Shown here: positions 1 through 8,938 of the stretch, in pieces
Layout: every line of letters begins with the position of its first letter
Numbering within the stretch: position 1 is the stretch's first letter
Origin: Pseudomonadota bacterium
GTDB lineage: Bacteria > Pseudomonadota > Gammaproteobacteria > UBA5335
Direction: 5' to 3'
Assembly: GCA_002862435.1 (NCBI GenBank)
Contig: PKDC01000052.1
Location: 41,997 to 105,996 of the forward strand
Length of the DNA stretch: 64,000 nucleotides
Made by a program: the position numbers and the translations under genes
The notes under the pieces: generated by a model
What the model was told of the DNA's origin: nothing
Databases searched by the model: none
Seen by the model: only the letters and a program-made list of their open reading frames with translations

Positions 1-380
1 TAGGCCGGGTTGGGCACCAGCACGGAATCTCCGGGCCCCACCGTGGCCAGCGCCAGATGGGCCAGGCCTTCCTTGGAGCCGATGGTGACGATCACCTCGG
101 TCTGCGGATCGAGGTCGACCCCATAGCGGCGCTGGTACCAGTTTGCCATCGCCCGGCGCAGGCGCGGGATGCCGCGGGATTGGGAGTAGCGATGGGTGTC
201 GCCGCGCTGCACTGCTTCGACCAGTTTGTCCACAATATGCTGCGGCGTGGGCTGGTCGGGGTTGCCCATGCCAAAGTCGATGATATCCTCACCCCGGGCC
301 CGCGCGGCGTTCTTGAGTTCCGTCACAATGGCGAAAACATAGGGCGGCAAGCGTTGGATGCGGGGGAAATCTTCGATCAC
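1..380 (-). CDS. alaC: AlaC-type alanine transaminase (5' part, runs off the window)
   Basis: Fold-type I PLP aminotransferase, probably the glutamate-pyruvate transaminase AlaC that makes alanine from pyruvate. Only the N-terminal ~126 residues lie here; the gene continues beyond base 1. The visible part begins at a GTG (378-380) as [16 protein letters not shown] and includes [13 protein letters not shown] and [11 protein letters not shown], the characteristic N-terminal blocks of the AlaC/YfdZ group, followed by [11 protein letters not shown], the phosphate-site region. No clear ribosome binding site precedes the GTG, so the start is tentative. The catalytic lysine is outside the window. 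Family assignment is firm; substrate preference is inferred from the AlaC-like blocks. Confidence 0.82.
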   Translation of the reverse strand, partial: MIEDFPRIQRLPPYVFAIVTELKNAARARGEDIIDFGMGNPDQPTPQHIVDKLVEAVQRGDTHRYSQSRGIPRLRRAMANWYQRRYGVDLDPQTEVIVTIGSKEGLAHLALATVGPGDSVLVPNPA

Positions 381-491
381 TGGCGATGGTCCACGTGGAG
401 CCCGGCGTCGGGTACGGGCGAATTGTAAAACGATCAAACGTAATGATCGCACGTGCCACTGTCAATTGTTTTGCAGGGAGAAGCCACGACC

Positions 492-869
492 ATGAAGCTG
501 CACCAGGACAGCCCCTATGCCCTGAACCGGATTCGCGGCTATGGGCCAGCGGAGATCCGCGTCAACGACACCTTTTATCACCAAAGCCTGATCGTGGCGC
601 CGCAGGCATTGGAGCTGCACGATCTGCCCCACGCGCTTGCGCAGTTCGGCGCGCAGCATCTGGCGCGATTGCTCGCCCATGGGCCGGAAATCATTCTCCT
701 GGGTACGGGACCACGGTTGGCCTTTCCGCCCCGCGAACTGCTGCTCGACGCGCAGGCGCGGGGGGTGGGGATCGAGGTGATGGACACCGGCGCGGCCTGT
801 CGGACCTTCAATGTATTGCTGGCCGAAGACCGCGCCGTGGTCGCCTTGCTGCTGCTGGGGGAGGCGTGA
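492..869 (+). CDS. Mth938-like domain protein (DUF498 family)
   Basis: A 125-residue cytosolic protein of the Mth938/Xcc981 fold. The recognisable blocks are the N-terminal IRGYGPAEIRVN, the central EIILLGTG and the C-terminal GIEVMDTGAACRTFNVLLAEDR, typical of this family; the human member is NDUFAF3, an assembly factor of respiratory complex I. The bacterial function is not established. The ATG at 492 gives the normal family length; an upstream in-frame start at 453 would add an atypical tail. It stops four bases before the convergent rpoS stop codon and has its own ~110-base upstream gap shared with divergent alaC. Confidence 0.8.
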   Translation: MKLHQDSPYALNRIRGYGPAEIRVNDTFYHQSLIVAPQALELHDLPHALAQFGAQHLARLLAHGPEIILLGTGPRLAFPPRELLLDAQARGVGIEVMDTGAACRTFNVLLAEDRAVVALLLLGEA

Positions 870-873
870 GCGC

Positions 874-1878
874 CTAACCAAACAGCGTTTCGCCGTTCAA
901 ACCCTCGCTTTCGACGATGCGGCGCAGGTGCCCCAATGCTTCCACCTGGATCTGACGCACCCGTTCGCGGGTGAGCCCGATATCACGACCCACCTGTTCC
1001 AGGGTGGACCGTTCGTGCCCATTGAGCCCGAAGCGCCGCTCGACAACCTCCCGCTGTTTGGCGGACAGGCGTGCCAACCAGCCCGCCAGACCACGTTTCA
1101 GATCGGAGTTTTGCACGCAGACGGACGGATCGACACCGTTCTCATCGGGAATCGCATCCAATAGCGAGCGTTCATCTTCGCCCACCTGATGACCATTGAT
1201 CGAGGCGCTGCGTTCGTTGAGTCCCAACATGCGTTCCACGTCTCGCACCGGCCGCTCCACTTCGCGGGCAATTTCCTCCATGGAGGCCGTCCGGTGGGTG
1301 GATTGGCTGAGCTGCCGGCCTGTGCGCAGGTAGACGTTGATTTCCTTGATGACATGGATGGGCAGGCGCACGGTGCGGGTCTGGTTCATCAGTCCCCGCT
1401 CGATGGTCTGCCGAATCCACCAGGTGGCATAGGTCGAAAAACGATAGCCGAGTTCGGGATTGAACTTGCCCACTGCGTGGATCAGCCCCAGATTGCCTTC
1501 CTCGATCAGGTCGAGCAGGGGCAGCCCCCGGTTGAGATATCGGCGGGAGATCTTGACCACCAGGCGCAGGTTGCTTTCGATCATCCGCGCGCGCGACTTG
1601 GCGCAGCCCTGTTGGGCTTTGCGGGTAAAGAAAATTTCTTCTTCGGCGGTCAGTAACGGGGAATGGCCGATTTCATTCAGGTAAAGCCGAGTGAGGTCGA
1701 GCGATTTGACTTCATCGCTGCCCCAGGGCTCCGGTTGGACCAGCTCCTCATCGACCAGGTCAAGGGGGGCAGCCTGGGCCTCGCAGGGTTCGCCATCCCC
1801 GCTGGCTTCGCTTTCGAACAACAGATGGGCGGGGGCATCCAGTTCAGCCCATTCAATGTGAGCGTTGACATCATCCAT
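874..1878 (-). CDS. rpoS: RNA polymerase sigma factor RpoS
   Basis: Stationary-phase/general stress sigma factor, 334 residues. Region 2 is seen as [22 protein letters not shown], then [19 protein letters not shown] and [13 protein letters not shown]; region 4.2 is [19 protein letters not shown]. It lacks the long region 1.1 and non-conserved domain of RpoD (also in this window at 20938-22782), and contains the RpoS-typical [21 protein letters not shown] block. The ATG at 1878 is chosen because an AAGGAGG sits six bases upstream; a longer in-frame reading to 1962 would overlap the nlpD stop. Last gene of the surE-pcm-yqaA-nlpD-rpoS operon, the usual gammaproteobacterial context, where rpoS is often also transcribed from a promoter inside nlpD. 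Confidence 0.96.
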   Translation of the reverse strand: MDDVNAHIEWAELDAPAHLLFESEASGDGEPCEAQAAPLDLVDEELVQPEPWGSDEVKSLDLTRLYLNEIGHSPLLTAEEEIFFTRKAQQGCAKSRARMIESNLRLVVKISRRYLNRGLPLLDLIEEGNLGLIHAVGKFNPELGYRFSTYATWWIRQTIERGLMNQTRTVRLPIHVIKEINVYLRTGRQLSQSTHRTASMEEIAREVERPVRDVERMLGLNERSASINGHQVGEDERSLLDAIPDENGVDPSVCVQNSDLKRGLAGWLARLSAKQREVVERRFGLNGHERSTLEQVGRDIGLTRERVRQIQVEALGHLRRIVESEGLNGETLFG

Positions 1879-1958
1879 GATGGTCCTCCTTCGAGGGTCT
1901 CCTCGGTTTTCACGCAAACCTGAAGACGCCGAAAGATAGAGACCAGACTCGCTACCCC

Positions 1959-2702
1959 TCAACGGGCCGGCAGATACCGCAAGGGATCAACCGGTTGCCC
2001 GTTGTAGCGAATCTCGAAATGCAAGCTGGGTCGACGATCGGGGCCTGTGCCCATTTCGGCGATCTCCTGGCCAGCCTGCACGGTGTCTCCTTCCTTCACA
2101 TACAACGTCCTGTTGTATGCGTACGCGCTCAGGTAGTTATTGTTGTGCTTGATGATCATAAGCTCGCCGTAACCCTTGAGTCCACTCCCCGCGTAGGCGA
2201 CCCGGCCGTCACTCACGGCGCGGATCTTGGTGCCCACCGCGCCGCCGATGTCGATGCCCTTATTGCCCCCGTCACCCTCGAAAAGTTCCAGCAGTGGCCC
2301 ATCGACTGGCCAGCGCCAGGTAATGCCTGAGGCAGCGGCTTCCGAGCCCTGCAGACCGGGCTGAAGCGCGCCAAAGGGCACCCTCAGGCGTTGGCCGACA
2401 TGGATCAGATCGGGATTGCTGATGCGGTTCCATCTCGCCAGATCCTCTGGGCTGACGCCGTAGCGGGCTGCGATGTTTTTCAGCGTATCTCCCGCTTTCA
2501 CGGTATGCGTCCGCCATTGCGTCGGCTCGGTGGCAGCGGCGGGCGCCCGCGGAGTCGGGGGTGGGACGGGTTTGGACGGTGCGGTGGGTTCGGGCCAGTT
2601 CAGCGCCCCGGCGCACCCGGCCAGCCAGAGGGTGAGCATCAGCACGAGGTACGGCGCATGACGTCGGCGCGTGGATTTCCGGCGAACGTGAGTTTCCTCC
2701 AT
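1959..2702 (-). CDS. nlpD: NlpD-like LysM/M23 lipoprotein, amidase activator
   Basis: Outer-membrane lipoprotein that in relatives activates the cell-separation amidase AmiC. 247 residues: basic N-terminus, hydrophobic segment and lipobox LAGC (Cys about residue 30), a proline-rich linker, a LysM domain ([23 protein letters not shown], about 66-110) and a C-terminal M23 (LytM) domain. The M23 catalytic residues are degenerate: NKGIDI replaces the usual HKGIDI-type zinc site and SLHFEIR keeps only one histidine, so it should be an activator rather than a peptidase, as known for NlpD. An AGGA precedes the ATG. Seven bases separate it from yqaA upstream. Confidence 0.93.
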   Translation of the reverse strand: MEETHVRRKSTRRRHAPYLVLMLTLWLAGCAGALNWPEPTAPSKPVPPPTPRAPAAATEPTQWRTHTVKAGDTLKNIAARYGVSPEDLARWNRISNPDLIHVGQRLRVPFGALQPGLQGSEAAASGITWRWPVDGPLLELFEGDGGNKGIDIGGAVGTKIRAVSDGRVAYAGSGLKGYGELMIIKHNNNYLSAYAYNRTLYVKEGDTVQAGQEIAEMGTGPDRRPSLHFEIRYNGQPVDPLRYLPAR

Positions 2703-2709
2703 GGCCGTC

Positions 2710-3282
2710 CTAAAGAATGAGGTAAATCAACGCCGTGCTTCCCACAAGGCCCCAGCCGATCCATTCCATGGAACGGCGCACCGTGTCCTGCATGCGGGGC
2801 CCCAGGCGGGACACCAGCAGCGCTTCCAGATAGAAACGTCCGCCTCGCCCGATGAGCGAGGCCAGGATAAAGGGAAGCAGCGGCATGGCCATGAAGCCCG
2901 ATGCGATGGTAAAGAGTTTGTAGGGGATCGGCGAGAAGCCGGCGAGAAAGACGATCCAGATGCCCCAGTCGCGATACAGCGCCTGGACATGAAGCCAAGT
3001 CTGCCCATATCCCGCCTGCTCGATCAGCGGGATCGCAGCATCGATGGCGAAATAGCCCAGGGCATAGCCCAGGACGCCACCCAGCACCGAGCACAGCGTG
3101 GTGAGGGTGGCCAGTTGCCAGGCCCGCCGCGGTTCGGCGAGCACCATAGGCATCAGCATCACGTCCGGCGGAATGGGGAAGAAGGAGGATTCCGCCACGC
3201 TCACCGCGCCGAGGTACCACGGCGCATGACGATGGCTGGCGGCGCGAATCATGGCGTCGTACAGACGGGTAAACGGTTTCAT
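2710..3282 (-). CDS. yqaA: YqaA-family (DedA/VTT domain) inner-membrane protein
   Basis: A 190-residue polytopic membrane protein of the SNARE-associated/VTT (DedA-like) superfamily. Several hydrophobic segments are evident, with the family blocks AESSFFPIPPDVMLMP (re-entrant loop), LGGVLGYALGYF and FSPIPYKLFTIASG. DedA-superfamily proteins are linked to lipid-carrier flipping and membrane homeostasis; the exact role of YqaA is not known. Its ATG overlaps the pcm stop by four bases (ATGA), so it is translationally coupled within the surE-rpoS operon, a position seen in many gammaproteobacteria. Confidence 0.9.
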   Translation of the reverse strand: MKPFTRLYDAMIRAASHRHAPWYLGAVSVAESSFFPIPPDVMLMPMVLAEPRRAWQLATLTTLCSVLGGVLGYALGYFAIDAAIPLIEQAGYGQTWLHVQALYRDWGIWIVFLAGFSPIPYKLFTIASGFMAMPLLPFILASLIGRGGRFYLEALLVSRLGPRMQDTVRRSMEWIGWGLVGSTALIYLIL

Positions 3283-3911
3283 CCAACGCCTTCCTTCAGG
3301 GGGACGAAGTGCACCATTTCAAGGACGCTCTCCTGGATGCCAACGGCGGTGCGGGTGTAGCGCATTAGACGCTGCTGCAATCCGCTGCCGACCGGGATCA
3401 CGACGGGCCCATCAATCTTCACTTGCGCCAGCAAGGATTCCGGCACTTCGTTCGGAGCTGCTGCCACCAGGATCGCATCATAGGGTGCATGCGCTGGCCA
3501 ACCCCAATGCCCGTCACTGTGGTGAAAGTCAACGTTGCGAATGCGCATTCGGCCCAGCAGCTGGCGGGCCTGCTCCAGCAAGGGCGCAATGCGCTCCACG
3601 CTATAGACTTGGGGAACCAAGGCCGCCAGCAGCGCGGTCTGGTAGCCTGAGCCGGTGCCCACCTCCAGTACCCGCTCGGGAATCCCGTTCTGCAGCAGCG
3701 CTTCAGTCATGCGCGCCACCATGTAGGGCTGGGAAATCGTCTGTCCAAAGCCGATGGGCAGCGCCAGATCCTCGTAGGCGCGGCTGGCCAGGGCCTCTTC
3801 AATGAAGAGATGGCGCGGCATGCGGGCCATCAGCGCCAGTACGCGCGGGTCCTGAATGCCGCGCGCCTCCAGCCGCTCCACCATGCGCTTACGGGTGCGC
3901 TGGGAGGTCAT
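3279..3911 (-). CDS. pcm: Protein-L-isoaspartate O-methyltransferase
   Basis: SAM-dependent repair enzyme that methylates L-isoaspartyl residues in aged proteins, allowing reversion to aspartate. Key blocks are ALPIGFGQTISQPYMVARM (isoaspartate-binding region) and VLEVGTGSGYQTALLA (SAM-binding motif I), ending with the conserved VHFVPLKEG. I chose the ATG at 3911 (MTSQRTRKRM) because this is where Pseudomonas-type Pcm proteins begin; GTG starts at 3941 (overlapping the surE stop) or 3962 would add residues without family support. 210 residues is the normal length. It follows surE by 26 bases. Confidence 0.94.
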   Translation of the reverse strand: MTSQRTRKRMVERLEARGIQDPRVLALMARMPRHLFIEEALASRAYEDLALPIGFGQTISQPYMVARMTEALLQNGIPERVLEVGTGSGYQTALLAALVPQVYSVERIAPLLEQARQLLGRMRIRNVDFHHSDGHWGWPAHAPYDAILVAAAPNEVPESLLAQVKIDGPVVIPVGSGLQQRLMRYTRTAVGIQESVLEMVHFVPLKEGVG

Positions 3912-3937
3912 GCCGCTGCCGCGCAGCGTGGTCTCGC

Positions 3938-4693
3938 TCACCGATTCAGTCCGGTCAACCACTGACCCACGGTATCGATGCCCGTATATTGGGTCAGGTC
4001 CACCTGCACGGGGGTGATGGATACGCGCTTATGGGCCACGGCATGAAAATCCGTGCCCGGTCCGGCGTCCGCTTCCCCGCCCGCCGGGCCAATCCAGTAA
4101 ATCGGCAGGCCGCGCGGATCGCGCGAGCAGATCACCCCTTCCGCCCGATGGCGCCGTCCCAGCCGGGTCGCCGCGTAGCCTTCCAGTTCCTCGAACGGCA
4201 CATCCGGCACGTTCACGTTGAGGATAGTGTCGGCCGGCAGCGGCGTGTGGGCGAGGCGCTGGATCAATTGGGCGGCCACCCGCGCCGCGCAGGCGTAATG
4301 CCGGCAGGCCTCGCCCATGAGGGAAATCGCCATCGCCGGATAGCCCAGCGAGCGGCCCTCGATGGCGGCGGCGACGGTGCCGGAATAGAGCACATCGTCG
4401 CCCATGTTCGCGCCGGCATTGATGCCGGAGACCACCATGTCGGGGGTATGGTCGAGCAGGCCGGTAATAGCCAGATGCACCGAGTCGGTGGGTGTGCCGT
4501 CGACGCAGTAAACGGCTTCATCGCCGTGGCGGGTCACCCGCAGGGGGCGGCTCAGGGTCAGGGAATGGCTGGCTCCACTGCGGTTGCGATCCGGCGCGAC
4601 CACCACCACCTCCGCAAACAGGGCGAGTTCTTGGTGCAGTGCGCGCAGGCCGGGCGCCTGGCAGCCATCGTCGTTGCTCAACAAAATGCGCAC
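3938..4693 (-). CDS. surE: 5'/3'-nucleotidase SurE
   Basis: Metal-dependent survival-protein nucleotidase that dephosphorylates nucleoside monophosphates, 251 residues. The metal site is visible in the N-terminal [10 protein letters not shown], the phosphate-site serine in [15 protein letters not shown], and the asparagine-rich loop in [19 protein letters not shown]. First gene of the surE-pcm-yqaA-nlpD-rpoS operon; the 128-base gap to the divergent Smr gene must carry promoters for both directions. Nothing unusual in length or motifs. Confidence 0.96.
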   Translation of the reverse strand: MRILLSNDDGCQAPGLRALHQELALFAEVVVVAPDRNRSGASHSLTLSRPLRVTRHGDEAVYCVDGTPTDSVHLAITGLLDHTPDMVVSGINAGANMGDDVLYSGTVAAAIEGRSLGYPAMAISLMGEACRHYACAARVAAQLIQRLAHTPLPADTILNVNVPDVPFEELEGYAATRLGRRHRAEGVICSRDPRGLPIYWIGPAGGEADAGPGTDFHAVAHKRVSITPVQVDLTQYTGIDTVGQWLTGLNR

Positions 4694-4821
4694 GGTCAGT
4701 GTCCCATGGTGGGCAGGAAAGTCCGGGGCATACGGTTACCCCGGTGTCCGGTTGCGATGGGATGACACTATACTGGAAGCCCCATTGCGGCCGGTAGCGC
4801 CTCGCGCGCGGGAGAACAATC

Positions 4822-5370
4822 ATGGCGGAGCCCTCCAAGCCTGCGGCAGTCGACGAGGCCGGCTTGTTCCGCCAGGCGATGGCCGATGTCACGCCGCTGC
4901 CGCAAAACCGGCCATTGCCGACTGCGCCGCGGCCCCCGCCCAGGGCGCTGTTCCGCCTGGCTGACGAGGCCGCCGTCTTGCAACAATTGCTCCACGGGCC
5001 GGATGATCCTGACTTGGAGTCGGGCGAGGACTTGCGCTACCTGCGCCCAGGGGTTTCTGAACAACTGCTGCGGCAGTTGCGTCGCGGCCGCTACACCATC
5101 CAGGCCGAGATGGATCTGCACGGCCTGAACCGGCAGCAGGCGCGCGAGGAACTCAATGCGTTTCTTCAGGAATGCCGGACGCTCGACCTGCGTTGCGTGC
5201 GCATTATCCATGGCAAGGGCCGCAGTTCCCCCCACGGTCGGGGAGTGCTCAAGGCTGCGGTCAACGGCTGGCTGACCCGCTGTGACCAGGTGCTGGCGTT
5301 TTGTTCCGCGCGCCCGGCCGATGGGGGGACCGGTGCGATCTACGTGTTGCTCCGGCGCGCCAAAGGCTGA
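4822..5370 (+). CDS. Smr-domain protein (SmrA/YdaL type)
   Basis: A 182-residue soluble protein with a C-terminal Smr domain (residues about 98-180), related to the C-terminal nuclease domain of MutS2. The signature is EMDLHGLNRQQAREEL followed by RIIHGKG and a C-terminal IYVLLRRAKG. In characterised relatives, including ribosome-rescue Smr proteins, the DLHG and HGKG motifs sit at the nucleic-acid-cleaving face. The N-terminal ~95 residues are a variable, charged linker with no recognised fold. Biological role in this host is unknown. Six bases separate its stop from the convergent uup stop. Confidence 0.88.
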   Translation: MAEPSKPAAVDEAGLFRQAMADVTPLPQNRPLPTAPRPPPRALFRLADEAAVLQQLLHGPDDPDLESGEDLRYLRPGVSEQLLRQLRRGRYTIQAEMDLHGLNRQQAREELNAFLQECRTLDLRCVRIIHGKGRSSPHGRGVLKAAVNGWLTRCDQVLAFCSARPADGGTGAIYVLLRRAKG

Positions 5371-5376
5371 CGGGTT

Positions 5377-7200
5377 TCAACCGGCGGCCTGGGACTCCAG
5401 CGCTTCCCAGCGGGCATAGGTGCCGGCCAGTTCGGTTTCCAGATCCTTGAGCGCCTGCGTGTCGGTGGCGATGGCCATGGGATCGCGCCGATAGAAGGCC
5501 GGGTCCGCCATGCGCGCATTCAAGGCGGCTTGGGCCGCTTCCAGCGTTTCGATGCGCTTGGGGAGATTCTGGCGTTCCCGTTCATCCTTGTAGCTGAGTT
5601 TGCGTTTGGGCGCTGCGGGGATGTCGGCCGGTTGAGTCGTCGCCGCGGCTTTTGACGAGGGCGTCGATCCGGGCGTTGTCCGTCGCGCCCGGCCGGCCTG
5701 ACTCTGCCGCATGGCGTCGCTGTAGCCGCCGACATATTCCTCCACTTGGCCATTTCCTTCGAACACGATGCAACTGCCCACCACCCGATCCAGGAATTCC
5801 CGGTCGTGGCTCACCGCCAGCAAGGTGCCGTCGTAGGCCACCAGGCGCGCTTCCAGCAGCTCCAGGGTCTCCACATCCAGGTCATTGGTGGGTTCGTCCA
5901 GCACCAGCAGGTTGGCCGGGCGGGCGAAGAGCTGGGCCAGCAGCAACCGGTTGCGCTCACCGCCGGAGAGCTTGGCAATGGGCGCGCGCGCCTGTTCGGG
6001 AGAGAACAGGAAATCCTGAAGGTAGCCGATCACATGGCGGCTGCGGCCGTTGACGGTGACGGTGTCTTTGCCGCCGCCCACCACGTCCACCGGACGCTCG
6101 CTGTCGTTCAGATCCGCCCGCAACTGATCGAAGTAGGCCACCTCCAGCCGGGTTCCATGGCGGATGCGGCCGTGCTGGGGTTCCAGCTCTCCCAGAAGGA
6201 TGCGCAGCAAAGTCGTCTTGCCGCAGCCATTGGGACCGACGATGCCGACCTTGTCGCCACGCAGCAGCGTGGTGGAAAAATCCCGGATCAGGGGGCGCTG
6301 GTCGGTGAAACCGTGGCTGATGCCGTCCAGTTCCGCCACCAGCCGGCCCGAGGGCGCAGCCGTTTCCAGTTCGATGCGTGCCTGGCCGGTCTGTGCGCGC
6401 CGTTGGGTGCGCTGTTGGCGCAGCGCTTCGAGTGCTCGCACCCGACCCTCGTTGCGGGTGCGGCGGGCCTTGATGCCCTGGCGAATCCAGCTTTCCTCCT
6501 GCGCCAGATGCTTGTCAAACAGGGCGCTGTGCCGGTCCTCCACGGCCAGGGCGGCTTCCCGGCCATCGAGGTAGCGGTCCAGATCGCCGGGCCAGCACGT
6601 CAGTTTTCCTCGGTCCAGATGCAGGATGCCGTTGGCGAGGCGGCGGATGAAGCGACGGTCGTGAGAAATGAACAGCAGGCAGCCTTTGAAGCGCTGCAGC
6701 AGCAGATCCTCCAGCCACTCAATCTGGACGGGGTCCAGATGGTTGGTGGGCTCATCAAGGAGTAACAGATCCGGCTCGCAGGCCAAGGCCCGCGCCAACA
6801 GCACCCGGCGTTTCATGCCGCCGGACAGGGCGGCAAAGTCGGCTTCGGGGTCGACGCCCATTTCGGTGAGCCAGCGCTCGACCTGCCATGACGCTCCACT
6901 GGCGGCGTGATCCGCTGTGGCTGTTCCACCGATGGATCCTTGTGCAACCTCGGCCACGCTGCCGGCCAGTTGGGTTGGGATTTCCTGGGGCAGTAGCGCC
7001 ACCCGCGTGCCGGATTGCAACCGCCGCTCGCCCGCGTCGGGGAGGAGATCGCCGGCGATCAGTCGCAGCAGGGAGGTTTTGCCGGCACCGTTACGGCCGA
7101 GCAGGGCCAGGCGTTCGCCGGCTTCAAGAGTGAGCTCGGCCTTCTCCAAAAGGACGGGTCCGCCCAGGCGAAGGTCGATGTTGCGCAGGGATAGGAGCAT
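5377..7200 (-). CDS. uup: ABC-F ATPase Uup
   Basis: Cytosolic ABC-F protein (no membrane domains) of the Uup group, which acts on ribosomes and affects precise excision of transposons. 607 residues with two nucleotide-binding domains: Walker A LLGRNGAGKTSLLRL and GIVGPNGCGKTTLLRI, signatures LSGGMKRR and LSGGERNR, Walker B LLLLDEPTNHLD and LLVLDEPTNDLD. A C-terminal charged, coiled-coil extension (about 530-605) is typical of Uup and binds DNA in relatives. Start at the ATG at 7200 (MLLSLRNIDLRLGG) matches the family; a reading to 7254 adds 18 atypical residues and approaches the siderophore promoter. Confidence 0.92.
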   Translation of the reverse strand: MLLSLRNIDLRLGGPVLLEKAELTLEAGERLALLGRNGAGKTSLLRLIAGDLLPDAGERRLQSGTRVALLPQEIPTQLAGSVAEVAQGSIGGTATADHAASGASWQVERWLTEMGVDPEADFAALSGGMKRRVLLARALACEPDLLLLDEPTNHLDPVQIEWLEDLLLQRFKGCLLFISHDRRFIRRLANGILHLDRGKLTCWPGDLDRYLDGREAALAVEDRHSALFDKHLAQEESWIRQGIKARRTRNEGRVRALEALRQQRTQRRAQTGQARIELETAAPSGRLVAELDGISHGFTDQRPLIRDFSTTLLRGDKVGIVGPNGCGKTTLLRILLGELEPQHGRIRHGTRLEVAYFDQLRADLNDSERPVDVVGGGKDTVTVNGRSRHVIGYLQDFLFSPEQARAPIAKLSGGERNRLLLAQLFARPANLLVLDEPTNDLDVETLELLEARLVAYDGTLLAVSHDREFLDRVVGSCIVFEGNGQVEEYVGGYSDAMRQSQAGRARRTTPGSTPSSKAAATTQPADIPAAPKRKLSYKDERERQNLPKRIETLEAAQAALNARMADPAFYRRDPMAIATDTQALKDLETELAGTYARWEALESQAAG

Positions 7201-7298
7201 GGGGATTCGATAGGGGAGTAAAGAGCCTAGTTTAACCCGCCCTTGGATGCGCATGCCGTGGCATGGCCATGCGGTAGAGGAACACCCACCCTTGCAAA

Positions 7299-7317
7299 GT
7301 TAATGAGAATGATTATA
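7299..7317 (+). promoter_or_regulatory. Fur-box-like site upstream of siderophore operon
   Basis: The 19 bases match the classical Fur box (GATAATGATAATCATTATC) at 15 of 19 positions by my own count. It lies 44 bases before the ATG of the decarboxylase gene and about 100 bases upstream of uup, in the only gap in front of the siderophore operon. Iron-dependent repression of the operon at 7361-15049 is the simplest reading. Confidence 0.72.
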
Positions 7318-7360
7318 TTTTAGATTCATTGGTCGGTTGGGGTGATATTCGGGAGATGAG

Positions 7361-8938
7361 ATGTCCAGAGGAAAGCCAGCCCATGTATTCGCAGAACATC
7401 GCCGACTAGCAGACGCCGATGACATCCGGAACCACCTGTTCAATGGGAAGAATGCTGACACATTCGCCGAGACAAGCCTGAAAACGGTTCGACTGCTGAG
7501 CGAGCGAATGACGCTCGTCGAGCGGCCTTTTTCGGGCATCCTGCCGGCCGAGCTTGCCGCAACGTTTGACGGCCTGGCGCTCGATCAGCCTTTGGATTCT
7601 TTCGATGCGGCACTTGCAGAACTCGATGGTCTGTACCTGCGTGATGCAGTTTATTTCCATCATCCGCGCTATATGGCGCATTTGAATTGTCCCATTGCCT
7701 GCCCGGCAGTGGCGGCCGAGCTTATTGCCGCGGCGGTGAACTCGTCAGTAGACACCTGGGATCAAAGTGCCGGGGCTACGCTGATCGAGCAGCGTCTTAT
7801 CGAATGGACCGGCCGACGCATCGGGTTTGTGGGCGGTCAGGCAGACGGCGTATTCACCAGCGGGGGCACTCAGTCGAACCTGATGGCGTTGCTGCTGGCG
7901 CGGGACAACTATTGCCTGAAATATTTGAATGGGCATAGTGTTCAACGACTTGGATTGCCGGTCCAGGCCGGTCGATTCCGGATTCTGGCTTCTCGCCTGG
8001 CCCATTTCAGCCTGCAAAAAGCCGCATCCGTCCTCGGTCTGGGGGCTGATGCGATTGTGCCGGTCGACTGCGACGCGAACTACGGCATGTCGCCGGCTGC
8101 GCTGCAAGCCGCCATCGATGACTGTCGCCATTTGGGTCACATCCCCATCGCCGTGGTGGCGACATTGGGCACGACCGATTTTGGCAGTATCGACCCCATT
8201 GCCGATCTGGCGCCCATCTGCCGTCTGGAAGGACTCTGGCTGCATGCCGATGCGGCCTACGGCTGCGGGTTGCTCGTCTCGCGCAAATATCGCGAACTTA
8301 TCGCCGGTATCGAGCAGGCCGACTCGACCACGGTGGACTTCCACAAATCCTTCATGCAGCCGGTCAGTTGCAGTGCCTTTCTGGTCAAGAATCGGGCGCA
8401 CCTGGCCTGTCTGACCTACCACGCCGATTACCTCAATCCGCTCAGCCAAGCCCGGGAGAACACGCCGAACCTGGTCTGCAAAAGCTTGCAGACCACCCGG
8501 CGCTTCGATGCCCTGAAGCTGTGGATGACTTTGCGTGTGCTCGGGCCAGACAAGCTGGGCGAGGCGTTCGATGTCGTCATTGATCTGGCGCGGGACACCC
8601 ATCTCCTGCTCGAACGGGACAATGATATCGAGGTGTTGCACCGACCGATGCTCAGCACGCTGCTGTTCCGCTACAGGCCGGTCGGCGTGGCGGAGCCGAA
8701 GCTGCTCGACGATCTCAATAGCGCAATTCGCAAGATGATGATGCGTGAGGGGCAGGCACTCATTGCCGCGACTCGGGAAGGAGGGCGGTGCTACCTGAAA
8801 TTAACTCTGCTCAATCCTGACACAACGCTTATGGATATCCAGGCGGTTGTGGATTTGGTGCGCCGCTACGGCCAGGGCTGGCTGCAGGCGCGTTCCTGTG
8901 AACCAGAAGCGCTTATCCGCCTTACCGAGGCGAATTGA
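7361..8938 (+). CDS. PLP-dependent group II decarboxylase for siderophore diamine
   Basis: 525-residue pyridoxal-phosphate decarboxylase of the glutamate/diaminobutyrate/lysine decarboxylase family (DesA/BibA-like). Visible: TSGGTQSNLMALLLAR, LHADAAYGCG (cofactor-binding Asp) and VDFHKSFMQPVSCS with the Schiff-base lysine. In desferrioxamine and bisucaberin pathways this step makes cadaverine from lysine; putrescine from ornithine or diaminopropane from diaminobutyrate are alternatives that cannot be decided from sequence by eye. A GGGAGA precedes the ATG. First gene of the iron-regulated operon; the next ATG follows its TGA directly. Three glutamines or residues setting substrate size would need a structural alignment. 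Confidence 0.85.
   Translation: MSRGKPAHVFAEHRRLADADDIRNHLFNGKNADTFAETSLKTVRLLSERMTLVERPFSGILPAELAATFDGLALDQPLDSFDAALAELDGLYLRDAVYFHHPRYMAHLNCPIACPAVAAELIAAAVNSSVDTWDQSAGATLIEQRLIEWTGRRIGFVGGQADGVFTSGGTQSNLMALLLARDNYCLKYLNGHSVQRLGLPVQAGRFRILASRLAHFSLQKAASVLGLGADAIVPVDCDANYGMSPAALQAAIDDCRHLGHIPIAVVATLGTTDFGSIDPIADLAPICRLEGLWLHADAAYGCGLLVSRKYRELIAGIEQADSTTVDFHKSFMQPVSCSAFLVKNRAHLACLTYHADYLNPLSQARENTPNLVCKSLQTTRRFDALKLWMTLRVLGPDKLGEAFDVVIDLARDTHLLLERDNDIEVLHRPMLSTLLFRYRPVGVAEPKLLDDLNSAIRKMMMREGQALIAATREGGRCYLKLTLLNPDTTLMDIQAVVDLVRRYGQGWLQARSCEPEALIRLTEAN

Noticed and set aside
5746-6765. 339-codon plus-strand frame inside uup
   Set aside because: Antisense shadow; uup on the minus strand has both ABC motif sets.
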